Shown here: piece by piece, positions 1 to 7,828 of the stretch
Numbering within the stretch: position 1 is the first letter of the stretch
Layout of the letters: each line of letters begins with the position of its first letter
Origin: Paenibacillus thalictri
Lineage (GTDB): Bacteria; Bacillota; Bacilli; Paenibacillales; NBRC-103111
Direction: 5' to 3'
Assembly (NCBI RefSeq): GCF_004307995.1
Contig: NZ_SIRE01000003.1
Location: 248,001 to 312,000, forward strand
DNA: 64,000 nucleotides
Position numbers and translations under genes: made by a program
The notes under the pieces: model-generated
The model's input: only the letters and a program-made list of their open reading frames with translations
Databases searched by the model: none
Told to the model about the DNA's origin: nothing

Positions 1-561
1 GATTTGGACCGTGTGATCGGCGACGGTGACCACGGCGTCTCGATGGCGATAGGCTGGACGGCCATTAAGGATAAGCTGCAGGAACTCGAAAATGAAAACG
101 ATCTCGGAACCATCTGCCAGTCGGTGGCCAAAGCGTTTTTAAATGCGGTCGGTGCCTCTGTCGGTCCTCTGTATGGTACGGCATTTTTGCGAGGCAGTCA
201 GATATTGAAAGGAAAGACAACACTTACCGAAGAGGAAATCGTCAAGTTTTGGTCGGCCGCGGTAGCCGGGATGCAGCAGATGGGCAAGGCGGAGGTCGGA
301 GATAAAACGATGATGGATACATGGGTGCCGATTGCGGCTGCGCTGGAACATTCGCTGCGGAATGGAGAACAGTGGCCGGCCGCCCTCGATCGGGCTGTAG
401 AAGCGGGCCGGAAGGGTATGGAATCGACTCGAGATATGGTATCAAATAAGGGCCGTTCGGGCCGTTTGGGCGATCGTTCAAAAGGCCATATCGATCCTGG
501 GGCAGCTTCCGCCTTAATCATTTTTACAGCTTTTGCCGACGCCTGCAAGGAATTTCATTAA
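1..561 (+). CDS. dhaL: Dihydroxyacetone kinase subunit L (DhaL), 5'-truncated by window edge
   Basis: DhaL is the nucleotide-binding half of PTS-type dihydroxyacetone kinases; it carries tightly bound ADP/ATP and phosphorylates the substrate held by DhaK. The frame is open to base 1, and the first codons read DRVIGDGDHG, the family's metal/nucleotide-binding motif, so probably only some 20-30 N-terminal residues are missing (DhaL is usually near 210 residues). GASVGPLYGTAF and the C-terminal DPGAASAL also fit. The stop is TAA at 559-561. DhaK and DhaM, if present, lie upstream of the window. A related sugar or acetol kinase subunit cannot be excluded. Confidence 0.88.
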   Translation, partial: DLDRVIGDGDHGVSMAIGWTAIKDKLQELENENDLGTICQSVAKAFLNAVGASVGPLYGTAFLRGSQILKGKTTLTEEEIVKFWSAAVAGMQQMGKAEVGDKTMMDTWVPIAAALEHSLRNGEQWPAALDRAVEAGRKGMESTRDMVSNKGRSGRLGDRSKGHIDPGAASALIIFTAFADACKEFH

Positions 562-639
562 GTTATTAAATATATTAAAAAATCGAGGCTGCCGGGCACT
601 TTGCCTCTCCGTCAGACAGCCGCATAGGAGGCTATTAAC

Positions 640-1470
640 ATGGACAAATCTTGTTTGCAGTATCAGCTTACAGAAGAGGAACGCCGCACCTTCGAAGAAA
701 CCGGTTATTTGATTGTGGAAAACGCCTTATCCGAGGAGCACGTTGCTGCTCTTACAGCGGAAACGGACCGGATCTTAGAGAAAAGTGTCCGGGAGGGCCA
801 CGATCCGAAGACTGCGATGTTTCATCCGAATTTCATTCCTGATCACAAGTTATTTCTGGATCTGGTCGACTATGAGAAAATTTTGCCCAAGGTGTGGGGG
901 ATTTTAGGCTCGAACATATACTTGTATCATTGTCATATGATTGTTACGCCGCCTTCTGGCCAGCCCAAAAATGACAAAACATTCGCCTGGCATCAGGACA
1001 GCGGTCACGTCAACCGGGATATCGAAACACATCCCCGTCCGCGCTTGTCTTTGAAGGTCGCTTATTTCCTATCGGATATTTCCGAACCGGACCGCGGCAA
1101 TTTCTATATCGTGCCGAACAGCCATCTGAATGATACGATGCCGTTTCCGGAAGGCGGCCGCGGCCAATTGGAGGGAGCGATCCCGATTTGCGTGAAGCCG
1201 GGCACCGCCGTGTTTTTCGATCGTCGGTTGTGGCATACGGCAAGTCCGAACTGGTCGGATATTACCCGCAAAGTGCTGTTCTACGGCTACGGCTATCGCT
1301 GGCTGCGGACGAAGGACGATATGACGGTTTCTACTTTGCTGGAGCAAAGCAGCCCGATTCGCCGCCAGCTGCTGGGAGACGGGGTCAATTGCAACGGCTA
1401 CTATACGCCGACGGATGCCGATGTGCCGCTGCGCGTTTGGCTGAGGGAGCATACTCCGGACCAGGCGTAA
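640..1470 (+). CDS. Phytanoyl-CoA dioxygenase (PhyH) family protein
   Basis: A 276-residue Fe(II)/2-oxoglutarate-dependent oxygenase of the PhyH family. The facial triad is visible: His and Asp in WHQDSGHVN (about residues 120-122) and the distal His in DRRLWHTASPN (about residue 200), with an arginine nearby (SPNWSDITRK) for 2-oxoglutarate. Bacterial members hydroxylate varied small molecules and the substrate cannot be read from sequence. A strong GGAGG lies 8-9 bases before the ATG. It starts 78 bases after dhaL and is probably in the same transcript, which suggests a catabolic or osmolyte context, but that is inference. Confidence 0.88.
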   Translation: MDKSCLQYQLTEEERRTFEETGYLIVENALSEEHVAALTAETDRILEKSVREGHDPKTAMFHPNFIPDHKLFLDLVDYEKILPKVWGILGSNIYLYHCHMIVTPPSGQPKNDKTFAWHQDSGHVNRDIETHPRPRLSLKVAYFLSDISEPDRGNFYIVPNSHLNDTMPFPEGGRGQLEGAIPICVKPGTAVFFDRRLWHTASPNWSDITRKVLFYGYGYRWLRTKDDMTVSTLLEQSSPIRRQLLGDGVNCNGYYTPTDADVPLRVWLREHTPDQA

Positions 1471-1528
1471 ACTACGGGCCGATGATCCGATTATCGGCTA
1501 AGACGATGACTGAAGGGTTGTGAACTTA

Positions 1529-2005
1529 ATGGAAAGTTTAAGCCGATTGTTGGACGAATTGCTGCAGCAGGAAACCGAACTTCAGTTTACCCGGTTTACG
1601 AATGAAACGGCATACCGGATCGGCTGCCGGATTGTAGAGAAAGCGGCCGAGCAGAACAAGTGTGTGACGGTGGATATTCAGAGGAACGGCCATCAGTTAT
1701 TTCATTGCGCAATGGAAGGAAAAACGCCGAACAACGATCAGTGGATCCGACGAAAAAACAAGACCGTGCAGCATTTCGGTCACAGTTCTTATTATATCGG
1801 TATTTTGCTAAAATCGAAGGAAACGACGATGCGGGAGTGGGCCAATCTGGACCCTAACGAATACGCTGCCGTAGGCGGAGCGTTTCCGATCATGATTAAA
1901 GACGTCGGTGTCGTAGGTACTGTCACGGTGTCAGGACTTCCGCAGGCGGAAGATCATCAGCTGGTCATATCTGTTTTGGAGGAATTTTGCACATCTCATA
2001 CGTGA
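1529..2005 (+). CDS. UPF0303 / heme-degrading-domain (GlcG/HbpS-like) protein
   Basis: A 158-residue cytoplasmic protein of the UPF0303 (DUF336, HbpS-like) family. The N-terminal half carries the ETAYRIGCRIVEKAAEQ helix and VTVDIQRNGHQLF strand; the C-terminal half has AAVGGAFPIMIKDVGVVG followed by TVSGLPQAEDHQLV, the conserved glycine-rich core. Some relatives bind heme, but the function of the family is mostly unsettled. An in-frame GTG at 1520 is only two bases from GAAGGG; ATG 1529 has a more workable 11-base spacer and was chosen. It follows the PhyH gene by 58 bases in the same direction. Confidence 0.8.
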   Translation: MESLSRLLDELLQQETELQFTRFTNETAYRIGCRIVEKAAEQNKCVTVDIQRNGHQLFHCAMEGKTPNNDQWIRRKNKTVQHFGHSSYYIGILLKSKETTMREWANLDPNEYAAVGGAFPIMIKDVGVVGTVTVSGLPQAEDHQLVISVLEEFCTSHT

Positions 2006-2094
2006 CCGGATTGCAGTTTTTCCGGGCGTTAGCTATGATAAAGCTATAGTACGGCGGCTTGTTTAGACTCATAGCCGCTATCCGGGGGGACATC

Positions 2095-2625
2095 GTGAAT
2101 AATCCGAATATCCAGCATGCGCTGGCTGTAGCGATGCTGCTTGAGCGGCACAGGATCCGTTATTCACTGGGCGGAAGCGGTTTGTTGTACAGTCTGGGGC
2201 TTACCGATCGGGTAAGAGACTGGGACATGTTATGTGAGGCTCCCAAACAGGAGGTTCTTGACGCATTGCAGCCGTTGGCCGTAACCGAGATCCAAAGCGG
2301 AGATCACCCGTTTCACAGCGCATACAAGCTGCTCGTATTTAAGGATGAGCCCCAGGTGGAGTTGATTGGCCGTTTTGCGATCGCTACGGAACGCGGCGTC
2401 GTATCGCTGCCGAGCATCGCGTGCCGGACATGGCAAGGGCTGCAGATTGGCAGCCCGGAGGTGTGGTATGCCGCATATAGCTTGATGAACAGGGAAGAGA
2501 AAGCCGCGCTGCTGTTGTCTTATTTGCAAAAAAACGGCGCCGACCGCGGCATTGTCCAATTACTCACCGAGCAGCCGCTGCCGGAACCAATGGCCGGCGC
2601 ATTATTGTCGTCAATCATTGAATGA
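2095..2625 (+). CDS. Nucleotidyltransferase-like hypothetical protein
   Basis: A 176-residue protein. The N-terminal part reads YSLGGSGLLYSLG followed by VRDWDML, the GGS...DxD arrangement of minimal nucleotidyltransferase folds, then a beta-rich middle and a helical C-terminus with LMNREEKAALLLSYLQ. Similar unnamed proteins occur in Paenibacillus-type genomes. The frame is open back to a TTG at 2059, but GGGGGA at 2084-2089 sits five bases before GTG 2095, so that start is preferred. Whether it transfers nucleotides, or which substrate it uses, cannot be said. Confidence 0.68.
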   Translation: MNNPNIQHALAVAMLLERHRIRYSLGGSGLLYSLGLTDRVRDWDMLCEAPKQEVLDALQPLAVTEIQSGDHPFHSAYKLLVFKDEPQVELIGRFAIATERGVVSLPSIACRTWQGLQIGSPEVWYAAYSLMNREEKAALLLSYLQKNGADRGIVQLLTEQPLPEPMAGALLSSIIE

Positions 2626-2629
2626 AAAA

Positions 2630-2664
2630 AAGGCAGTCACGACTTTACAGTCTTGACTGCCTTT
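2630..2664. terminator. Bidirectional rho-independent terminator
   Basis: Ten-base arms AAGGCAGTCA and TGACTGCCTT enclose a smaller hairpin. A runs precede it and TTTT follows it, so it can end both the plus-strand gene finishing at 2625 and the minus-strand sigma factor gene finishing at 2685. Confidence 0.85.
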
Positions 2665-2684
2665 TGGTTATATATTCGTGCAGC

Positions 2685-3299
2685 TTATGCGATCGTAATA
2701 AAATTGCAGAAAAACACCATGAGGCCGATAATAAAGCCATGGCCCATTTTTTTGCGCAGGTGCTCTCTGCCGCGGTTTAACCGCGACTTGACCGTTGTTA
2801 CCGGCAAATTCAGCTTTTCGCTGATTTCCAATAGCGACAATCCTTGAATGTAGTAAAGCAGCACAACGGTTCTGTATTTCTCCGACAGCTTGCTGATTAC
2901 TTTCATCATCTGCGATTTGGTTTCTTTCTCGATCAGCCGATGCTCAGGGGTAGTTTCGTCGCTATGCAAACGCGCATAGTAGTTGGCGTCCTCATCTTCG
3001 GAAAATTCGGCATCCAGCGAGTAGACGTTTTTTTTCTTTTTGCGCAGCAGGTCGATGCACAAATTTTTGCCGATCCGGTAAATCCAAGTGGAAAAGTTTT
3101 GCGATTCGTCAAACCGATTGAGGTTTAAGTAGACGCGGATAAACGTTTCCTGCACAATATCTTCCGTGTCCAAACGGTTATTGAGCATTTTATAGGCAAG
3201 CTTTTGAATTTTCTCCTGGTAAAGCTCCACAAGCTCGGCAAAAGCGTTGCGGTCGCCGGATCTGGAAAGTTTAATTAAATTCGTTTCCGCATAGTTCAT
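2685..3299 (-). CDS. ECF RNA polymerase sigma factor, SigW-like, with hydrophobic C-terminal tail
   Basis: A 204-residue sigma-70 family factor. Region 2 is clear (DTEDIVQETFIRVYLNLNRF, then FSTWIYRIGKNLCIDLLRKK), followed by a linker and region 4 with the helix-turn-helix LSLLEISEKLNLPVTTVKSRLNRGRE. It resembles SigW of Bacillus (187 residues) but continues about 20 residues past the usual end, and that tail (GHGFIIGLMVFFCNFITIA) is strongly hydrophobic. No anti-sigma gene lies next to it. ATG 3299 is favoured over GTG 3308 because AGGTGA lies five bases upstream of the ATG. The tail could tether the factor to the membrane, or be a stop-loss or slippage product after the A run in its region 4 end. 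Confidence 0.9.
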   Translation of the reverse strand: MNYAETNLIKLSRSGDRNAFAELVELYQEKIQKLAYKMLNNRLDTEDIVQETFIRVYLNLNRFDESQNFSTWIYRIGKNLCIDLLRKKKKNVYSLDAEFSEDEDANYYARLHSDETTPEHRLIEKETKSQMMKVISKLSEKYRTVVLLYYIQGLSLLEISEKLNLPVTTVKSRLNRGREHLRKKMGHGFIIGLMVFFCNFITIA

Positions 3300-3314
3300 G
3301 GTAATCACCTGGCG

Positions 3315-3593
3315 CTATACTAAATTTTGTTTACTTACTAAAATAATATCATGTTTTGCCTGTGGATTGAAGTGATTTTTATGGAAAAAAGAAATAGAAC
3401 CATCGCTTTTCCAATCAGCGTGGTTCCATTTCTTTTTGTGCTTATGCTGCTCGCGGTTCAGCCGTTCGGCGCGGGTTGGCGTAGTTCGTTCCACGGGAAT
3501 GATGCCGCCCCAGCTGCCGCGGTTCGTTTCGGGAGAAAGTTTGCCTTCGCGGACCTGTTTCAGACGTTGGCGTTTTGCATGAGATTGAGCCAT
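3315..3593 (-). CDS. Small basic hypothetical protein, reading through its own terminator-like hairpin
   Basis: A 92-residue protein beginning MAQSHAKRQRLKQVREGK and containing GSWGGIIPVERTTPT and HKHKKKWNH. Small proteins of this type, which I recall as conserved in Bacillaceae and Paenibacillus with no known function, usually end near KHKKKWN. Here the frame continues for about 33 more residues of unrelated composition across a strong hairpin at 3386-3437. AAGGGG lies seven bases before the ATG. The natural stop may have been lost by mutation. Confidence 0.6.
   Translation of the reverse strand: MAQSHAKRQRLKQVREGKLSPETNRGSWGGIIPVERTTPTRAERLNREQHKHKKKWNHADWKSDGSISFFHKNHFNPQAKHDIILVSKQNLV
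3386..3437 (-). terminator. Terminator-like hairpin inside the 3' part of the 92-residue gene
   Basis: On the minus strand AAAAAGAAATGGAACCACGC pairs with GCGATGGTTCTATTTCTTTT, with one bulged or mismatched position each side of the centre, and ends in a T-rich stretch. It has the form of an intrinsic terminator but lies within the open reading frame rather than after its stop. Confidence 0.6.
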
Positions 3594-3687
3594 ATCGGCA
3601 CCCCTTCACAGTTTTGTCAATTGCACCGGCAAGCGGTATACTGTTACATTATATCATATGATGAAGTGCTGCAGGAGAGTGAATAAG

Positions 3688-3975
3688 TTGTCGAACGAAA
3701 TGATCTATTGGCTGTTTATCGGTGCCGCTTTTATCGTTAGCTCCGTATTGGCTTTAGTATTGATGGTTAAATTGGACAAGATGGCCTGGGCGTTCTGGGT
3801 TTCGTTTGCGGTTAATGCCGTCATTACGGCGGCGGGCTGCTTTTGGTGGGACGGCCTATATACAGGGGTACAGCGGCTTTTTGGTATTTTCGGTTATTGG
3901 ATTGCATTTGCGAACATTGAAATCATCCTGTTTTTCGCGTTGTTTATTATGAAGAAGCGAAAAACCAATTTGTAA
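3688..3975 (+). CDS. Small membrane protein, unknown function
   Basis: A 95-residue protein with three predicted membrane segments: about residues 5-28 (YWLFIGAAFIVSSVLALVLM), 33-55 (WAFWVSFAVNAVITAAGCFWW) and 67-88, ending in a basic KKRKTNL. No family recognised. The frame is open from ATG 3658, but AGGAGA at 3673-3678 lies nine bases before TTG 3688, so the shorter form is preferred. The stop codon overlaps the first TGTAAC half-site of a regulatory region downstream. Confidence 0.62.
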   Translation: MSNEMIYWLFIGAAFIVSSVLALVLMVKLDKMAWAFWVSFAVNAVITAAGCFWWDGLYTGVQRLFGIFGYWIAFANIEIILFFALFIMKKRKTNL

Positions 3976-4046
3976 CATGGCATACGACATTTGTAACATA
4001 ACTGTAATTTGTTTTTCATCCTGTTTTAATATTGCTTGCCTATAAT
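3971..4046 (+). promoter_or_regulatory. WalR-like direct-repeat site with a -10 element
   Basis: TGTAAC at 3992-3997 and TGTAAT at 4003-4008 are separated by exactly five bases, matching the published WalR (YycF) box TGTWAH-N5-TGTWAH; a further TGTAAC lies at 3971-3976, 21 bases (two helical turns) upstream. TATAAT at 4041-4046 has no good -35, as expected for an activator-dependent promoter. A related PhoB-type regulator could also use such repeats. Inference from pattern only. Confidence 0.45.
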
Positions 4047-4084
4047 AAAAGTCGACCCCCTTTTTAAATATATATTCCTTGAAT

Positions 4085-4118
4085 GGCCTGTGATCCTTCG
4101 TGATTGCAGGCCTTTTTG
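4085..4118 (+). terminator. Rho-independent terminator soon after the putative promoter
   Basis: GGCCTG at 4085-4090 pairs with CAGGCC at 4107-4112, with an inner ATC/GAT pairing, and is followed by TTTTTG. It lies about 65 bases after the expected start of transcription from the -10 at 4041 and before the gene at 4192, so it would end a short RNA or act as an attenuator. Confidence 0.65.
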
Positions 4119-4191
4119 TTTTCAACGGATGCCGGCCGGGCTGGCATAGTTTCCAGCGTTATGGGGGAACTTTAATGTAGGAGGTGCTGTG

Positions 4192-4539
4192 ATGCTTATC
4201 CAAAATGCACGCTTTTTACGGATTACAGAACATGATGGGGAGATGTGCGCGGCCGTGGAAGTCGAGGCCGCGGGTTCATCAGATAAACTTACCGTTTTGT
4301 TCAGGGCGTCGGAAGACAACGACTTCGATATGGTGGCTGTTACGGAAGCAGGCTCCAATTACGAAGTTCAGATGCTTGACAACAACGTCCATGGGGCTTA
4401 TATGGATATGCCGGGGGATCCTGTGACCAGCAGCGAAGAGCAAGCTTTTTGGGCGGCTCGCGAGGGGTATAAGGAAGAAATACTGAATTTCGGTTCGGTG
4501 CGTGAAGAAATTCTCAACCATTTGGCAGATGCTTTGTAG
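4192..4539 (+). CDS. Conserved hypothetical protein
   Basis: A 115-residue acidic, soluble protein without signal peptide or membrane segment. Beta-rich N-terminal half (FLRITEHDGEMCAAVEVEA, KLTVLFRASEDNDFDMVAV) and a helical C-terminus (QAFWAAREGYKEEILNFGSVREEILNHL). No family or function recognised. ATG 4192 is chosen over the adjacent GTG 4189 because AGGAGGTG ends five bases before it. A possible WalR-like promoter and a terminator lie upstream. Confidence 0.66.
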   Translation: MLIQNARFLRITEHDGEMCAAVEVEAAGSSDKLTVLFRASEDNDFDMVAVTEAGSNYEVQMLDNNVHGAYMDMPGDPVTSSEEQAFWAAREGYKEEILNFGSVREEILNHLADAL

Positions 4540-4555
4540 ACTTTTCCGGCTCAAT

Positions 4556-4600
4556 AAAAAACGAGCCATCCAGACCTTTTACGGTCCGATGTCTCGTTTA
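4556..4600. terminator. Bidirectional terminator between convergent genes
   Basis: AAACGAG...GACC pairs with GGTC...CTCGTTT around a short loop. A run on the left and T-rich right side let it serve both the plus-strand gene ending at 4539 and the minus-strand gene ending at 4609. Confidence 0.75.
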
Positions 4601-4608
4601 TATCCGCT

Positions 4609-4872
4609 TTATTTGGCACCGCTTTGATGCAGCTTGAATTTTTGCTCCGAGGTGTTCCATCTGATTCCGGCCAAGAAGAAACCGATAAATCCGAATACGA
4701 TCAATCTGGCGATGATCCATCTCCAGTTTATAACCCCTTGTGTCGTAAATTCAAGCAATGAGAACACGATGGCCAAAATAATTCCCCACGGCATTAAGCC
4801 GTAAAAAACGGCATATTTGATTTTGCCCAATTGCCTCTTTTTCTGCCAAACGGCAGCTTGTTTCTCGTTCAA
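4609..4872 (-). CDS. Two-helix membrane protein, unknown function
   Basis: An 87-residue protein beginning LNEKQAAVWQKKRQLGKIKY with two hydrophobic segments (AVFYGLMPWGIILAIVFSLLE and WIIARLIVFGFIGFFLAGI) and a charged C-terminus. Short proteins with an N-terminal WxKKRxxG box and two helices recur in Bacillota without assigned function. The frame extends to 4923, but the only good ribosome site (AGGGGG at 4881-4886, minus strand) lies eight bases before TTG 4872; TTG 4875 is also possible. Confidence 0.6.
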   Translation of the reverse strand: MNEKQAAVWQKKRQLGKIKYAVFYGLMPWGIILAIVFSLLEFTTQGVINWRWIIARLIVFGFIGFFLAGIRWNTSEQKFKLHQSGAK

Positions 4873-5002
4873 CAACATAACCCCCTGATCTTTCGAAGAC
4901 ATTCCTATCATTGAATATACCATAAACCTCGCTCAAGGAAAAAATAATTGAGATTCAATAACCAAGGTTCAAGAATAATTACCATTACAATCCATTTTTA
5001 TG

Positions 5003-5011
5003 TGATATAAT
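5003..5011 (+). promoter_or_regulatory. Extended -10 promoter for the SLH-peptidase gene
   Basis: TGATATAAT, an extended -10 (TGn plus TATAAT), lies 43 bases before the ATG at 5054. TTACAA at 4985-4990 could be a -35 with a short 15-base spacer. Confidence 0.55.
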
Positions 5012-5053
5012 AGGCATTGCTTCAAAAAATTACATATTGTGAGGGTGTTCAAC

Positions 5054-7498
5054 ATGAATCGTCATTGTCTAACGTTTTTCCTTTTTTTACTATTTATAAG
5101 TTGGACATTCGCCGGAGCTGCTTCGGCAAACGCGGAAGCGGTTTCAACGGCATCCGGATACCGCGACGTTCCGGCCGGTCATTACGCCGCCAAGCAGATC
5201 GCTGATTTGTCGCGGTCGGGTATTATCGAAGGAGACGCTGACGGGCTGTTTCATCCTGATGAGGATGTCACCCGTGGTGTTGCCGCACTTTGGCTGAGCC
5301 GAGCTTTAAAACTTCCTGTTCCCGCATCCTTAAAAGGATTTACCGATGTGCCGGAGAGCAGTCCTTACGCAGTAGCGGTAAATGCGCTTAAGGAAAAAGA
5401 AGTCGTGCAAGGAGATGGCGGATTATTTTCGCCTGATGCGCCTCTGACCCGCGAACAAATGGCAAGTTTGCTTGTCCGTGCTTTTCAGCTCAAGGGCAGC
5501 GACCTGAATGTTTGGTTCAAAGACGAAGCATCGATCGGTGCAAGTCATTTTGACGATGTGGTCAAACTGAAGCAAAATTTCATTACCGAGCAAGCAGAAT
5601 ATATGCCCAAAAATAAAGTGACGCGGGCTCAGCTCGTATTGTTTCTGACTAGGGCGACAACCAAAGATGATCAGGACGGTAATGGAATCCCGCTCAAAGA
5701 TTTTCTGCGCGGATCCGACCGGCTTGGCTCTGAGGTTTCACCTAATGGCAAACGTACTGCGTATTTGCAAATCAGCGACAATCATCCGCAGCTATATGTG
5801 AAAAAGGTAGGAGAGGAATCGGGAATCCGTATTACAAGCGTAGATAAGCGCAGTATCGAAGGTTTTTTCTGGTTCAACGACGAGCGTCTCGTCTACATGA
5901 CTGACTTGTACGGTACGGAAAATTACCAATTCCATGCGGTCAACGCCGATGGCACGGATAGTAAAGACTTGACGCCGTTTGAAGGGAAACGGGCCCAATT
6001 TATGGACGATATTTCGTATTTGCCGGGCCATGAGAACGATATTCTGATCCAGTCCAATAAGGAAAACTCACGTTTCTTCGATGTGTATCAATTAAACGTT
6101 AAGACAGGAGCCTTAAAACTGGTCGCCCAGAACCCGGGCAATGTGTCGAGATGGCTGTCCGATATTTACGGAATTGTCCGGCTGGCCATAGCCACGGATG
6201 GAACTAATCAGACGGTCCTTTATCGCGAAACGGAAAACGATGAGTTCAAGCCTGTGCTTAAAGTCGATCCCGGCGATGCGTTTAATCCGATCATGTTTTC
6301 GTTAGACGGCCGTCAGGTGTACGTATTAACGAACATCGGCAGGGACAAGCAGGCGCTCATGACCTTTGGCCTGAATACCAAATCGCTTGTGGAGACGATT
6401 TATGAAAACCCGGACGCCAATGTAACCGGGCTTGTATTTTCGTATAAAAAAGAAGCGATTATCGCTGCAACCTATGAGACGGACAAACGGTATTATCACT
6501 TTCTGGACAAGGAATTCGAAAAGCTGAACCAGTCGATTTCGGCTAAATTAAACGGCGAGCAGTTTGTTATCCTTGGCAATCCGCTGCCGGAAAAAACGGT
6601 CAGACTGCGTACGGTCAGCGACACTTCACCGGGAACTTATTATTTCTACAACCGGTTGGAAGACAAGTTGACGAAAATCGACGACGTTAAACCTTGGATT
6701 GATCCGAGCAAGATGTCTCCTATGAAGCCGATTAAATATATGTCTCGTGATGGCTATACCATTAATGGTTATTTAACGATTCCAAAAGGAGCCGATCCGA
6801 AACAACTGCCGGTTGTCGTTTTGCCGCATGGCGGACCTTGGGCGCGCGATTCCTGGGGTTTCGATTCTGAAGTGCAGCTGCTGGCGTATCATGGTTACGC
6901 CGTATTGCAGATGAATTTTCGTGGTTCCACCGGCTATGGCAAAAAGTTCTTGAACGCAGGGAATAAGCAGTGGGGCAATACGATGCAAAACGATATTACC
7001 GACGGAGTGAAATGGCTGATCGATCAAGGCATTGCCGATCCGAAAAAAATCGCGATATACGGCGCTTCTTACGGCGGTTATGCCGCTTTGGCAGGTGTCA
7101 CCTTTACCCCGGATTTGTATGCCGCGGGAGTGGATTATATGGGGCCGTCCAGCTTAACTACGTTCCTCGACACCATTCCGGATTACTGGGACAAAAATGA
7201 AATGTATGCCCAGGTAGGAGATCCGATTCGTGACAAGCAGATGATGGACGAATATTCTCCGGTGCTGCATGTAGATAAGATCAAAGTACCGGTTTTTATC
7301 GCACAAGGCTTTAACGATCCGCGGGTCAACAAAAACGAGTCGAACCAGATGGTCGTGGCGCTGCGGGCCAAAGGCATCGACGCACCTTACATGATTAAAA
7401 TGGAAGAGGGCCATGGCTTTCAAAGCTTGCAGAACCGGATTGACTTTTACACGGCCTTATTAAAATTCCTCGATAATCATTTGAAAGACGGCAATTAG
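5054..7498 (+). CDS. Secreted S9 family (prolyl oligopeptidase type) peptidase with N-terminal SLH domains
   Basis: An 814-residue surface enzyme. Residues 1-27 form a signal peptide with an ASANA cleavage region. Three SLH-like repeats follow at about 35-85, 97-145 and 155-200 (YRDVPAGHYAAKQI, FTDVPESSPYAVAV, and TRAQLVLFLTRA in the third), expected to anchor it to cell wall polymer. Residues about 220-555 form a beta-propeller-like region and the rest an alpha/beta hydrolase. The triad is visible: Ser near 672 in GASYGGYA, Asp near 755 in FNDPRVN and His near 787 in EEGHGF. S9C enzymes cleave peptides or acyl-amino acids. Family S9 members are usually cytoplasmic, so the SLH fusion is notable. 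ATG 5054 follows GAGGGTG at a good distance. Confidence 0.92.
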   Translation: MNRHCLTFFLFLLFISWTFAGAASANAEAVSTASGYRDVPAGHYAAKQIADLSRSGIIEGDADGLFHPDEDVTRGVAALWLSRALKLPVPASLKGFTDVPESSPYAVAVNALKEKEVVQGDGGLFSPDAPLTREQMASLLVRAFQLKGSDLNVWFKDEASIGASHFDDVVKLKQNFITEQAEYMPKNKVTRAQLVLFLTRATTKDDQDGNGIPLKDFLRGSDRLGSEVSPNGKRTAYLQISDNHPQLYVKKVGEESGIRITSVDKRSIEGFFWFNDERLVYMTDLYGTENYQFHAVNADGTDSKDLTPFEGKRAQFMDDISYLPGHENDILIQSNKENSRFFDVYQLNVKTGALKLVAQNPGNVSRWLSDIYGIVRLAIATDGTNQTVLYRETENDEFKPVLKVDPGDAFNPIMFSLDGRQVYVLTNIGRDKQALMTFGLNTKSLVETIYENPDANVTGLVFSYKKEAIIAATYETDKRYYHFLDKEFEKLNQSISAKLNGEQFVILGNPLPEKTVRLRTVSDTSPGTYYFYNRLEDKLTKIDDVKPWIDPSKMSPMKPIKYMSRDGYTINGYLTIPKGADPKQLPVVVLPHGGPWARDSWGFDSEVQLLAYHGYAVLQMNFRGSTGYGKKFLNAGNKQWGNTMQNDITDGVKWLIDQGIADPKKIAIYGASYGGYAALAGVTFTPDLYAAGVDYMGPSSLTTFLDTIPDYWDKNEMYAQVGDPIRDKQMMDEYSPVLHVDKIKVPVFIAQGFNDPRVNKNESNQMVVALRAKGIDAPYMIKMEEGHGFQSLQNRIDFYTALLKFLDNHLKDGN

Positions 7499-7828
7499 CG
7501 CCAATATTTTTAAAATTGAACAAAAGGTTTGGTAACCGTTCCTTCCACCATTTCACTGTATTTTTACCGGAACTTCTGAAATCAGCCTTGCTGCGCTAAT
7601 GTGCGCGGCAAGGCTTTTTAATCACTTTAAACAGCCTTGCAGGATAAAAATGCGGTAGCATCAGCGCTGATCAAATGCAAAATAAAGCGAGGCCATCCCA
7701 GTCGTGTGGCGCTTCAAACGCGACGATGCACTTGTGAATCGCGAAATTTGCATTGCAAGCGACCGATGTTTATATCGATCTGCGGCAGTCAATACTTGAT
7801 TTGAAGATGGGGTAAAGGGGAGGCTGTC
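7499..7828. other. Intergenic region with terminator and expected ger promoter
   Basis: A 330-base gap. It holds the terminator at 7585-7619 and, downstream, the leader of the germination operon. A forespore (SigG) promoter is expected here; only a weak CAATACT near 7787-7794 resembles a SigG -10, without a convincing -35. Nothing else was recognised. Confidence 0.4.
7585..7619 (+). terminator. Terminator of the SLH-peptidase gene
   Basis: GCCTTGC-GCGC pairs with GCGC-GCAAGGC around a TAATGT loop and is followed by TTTTT. Confidence 0.88.
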
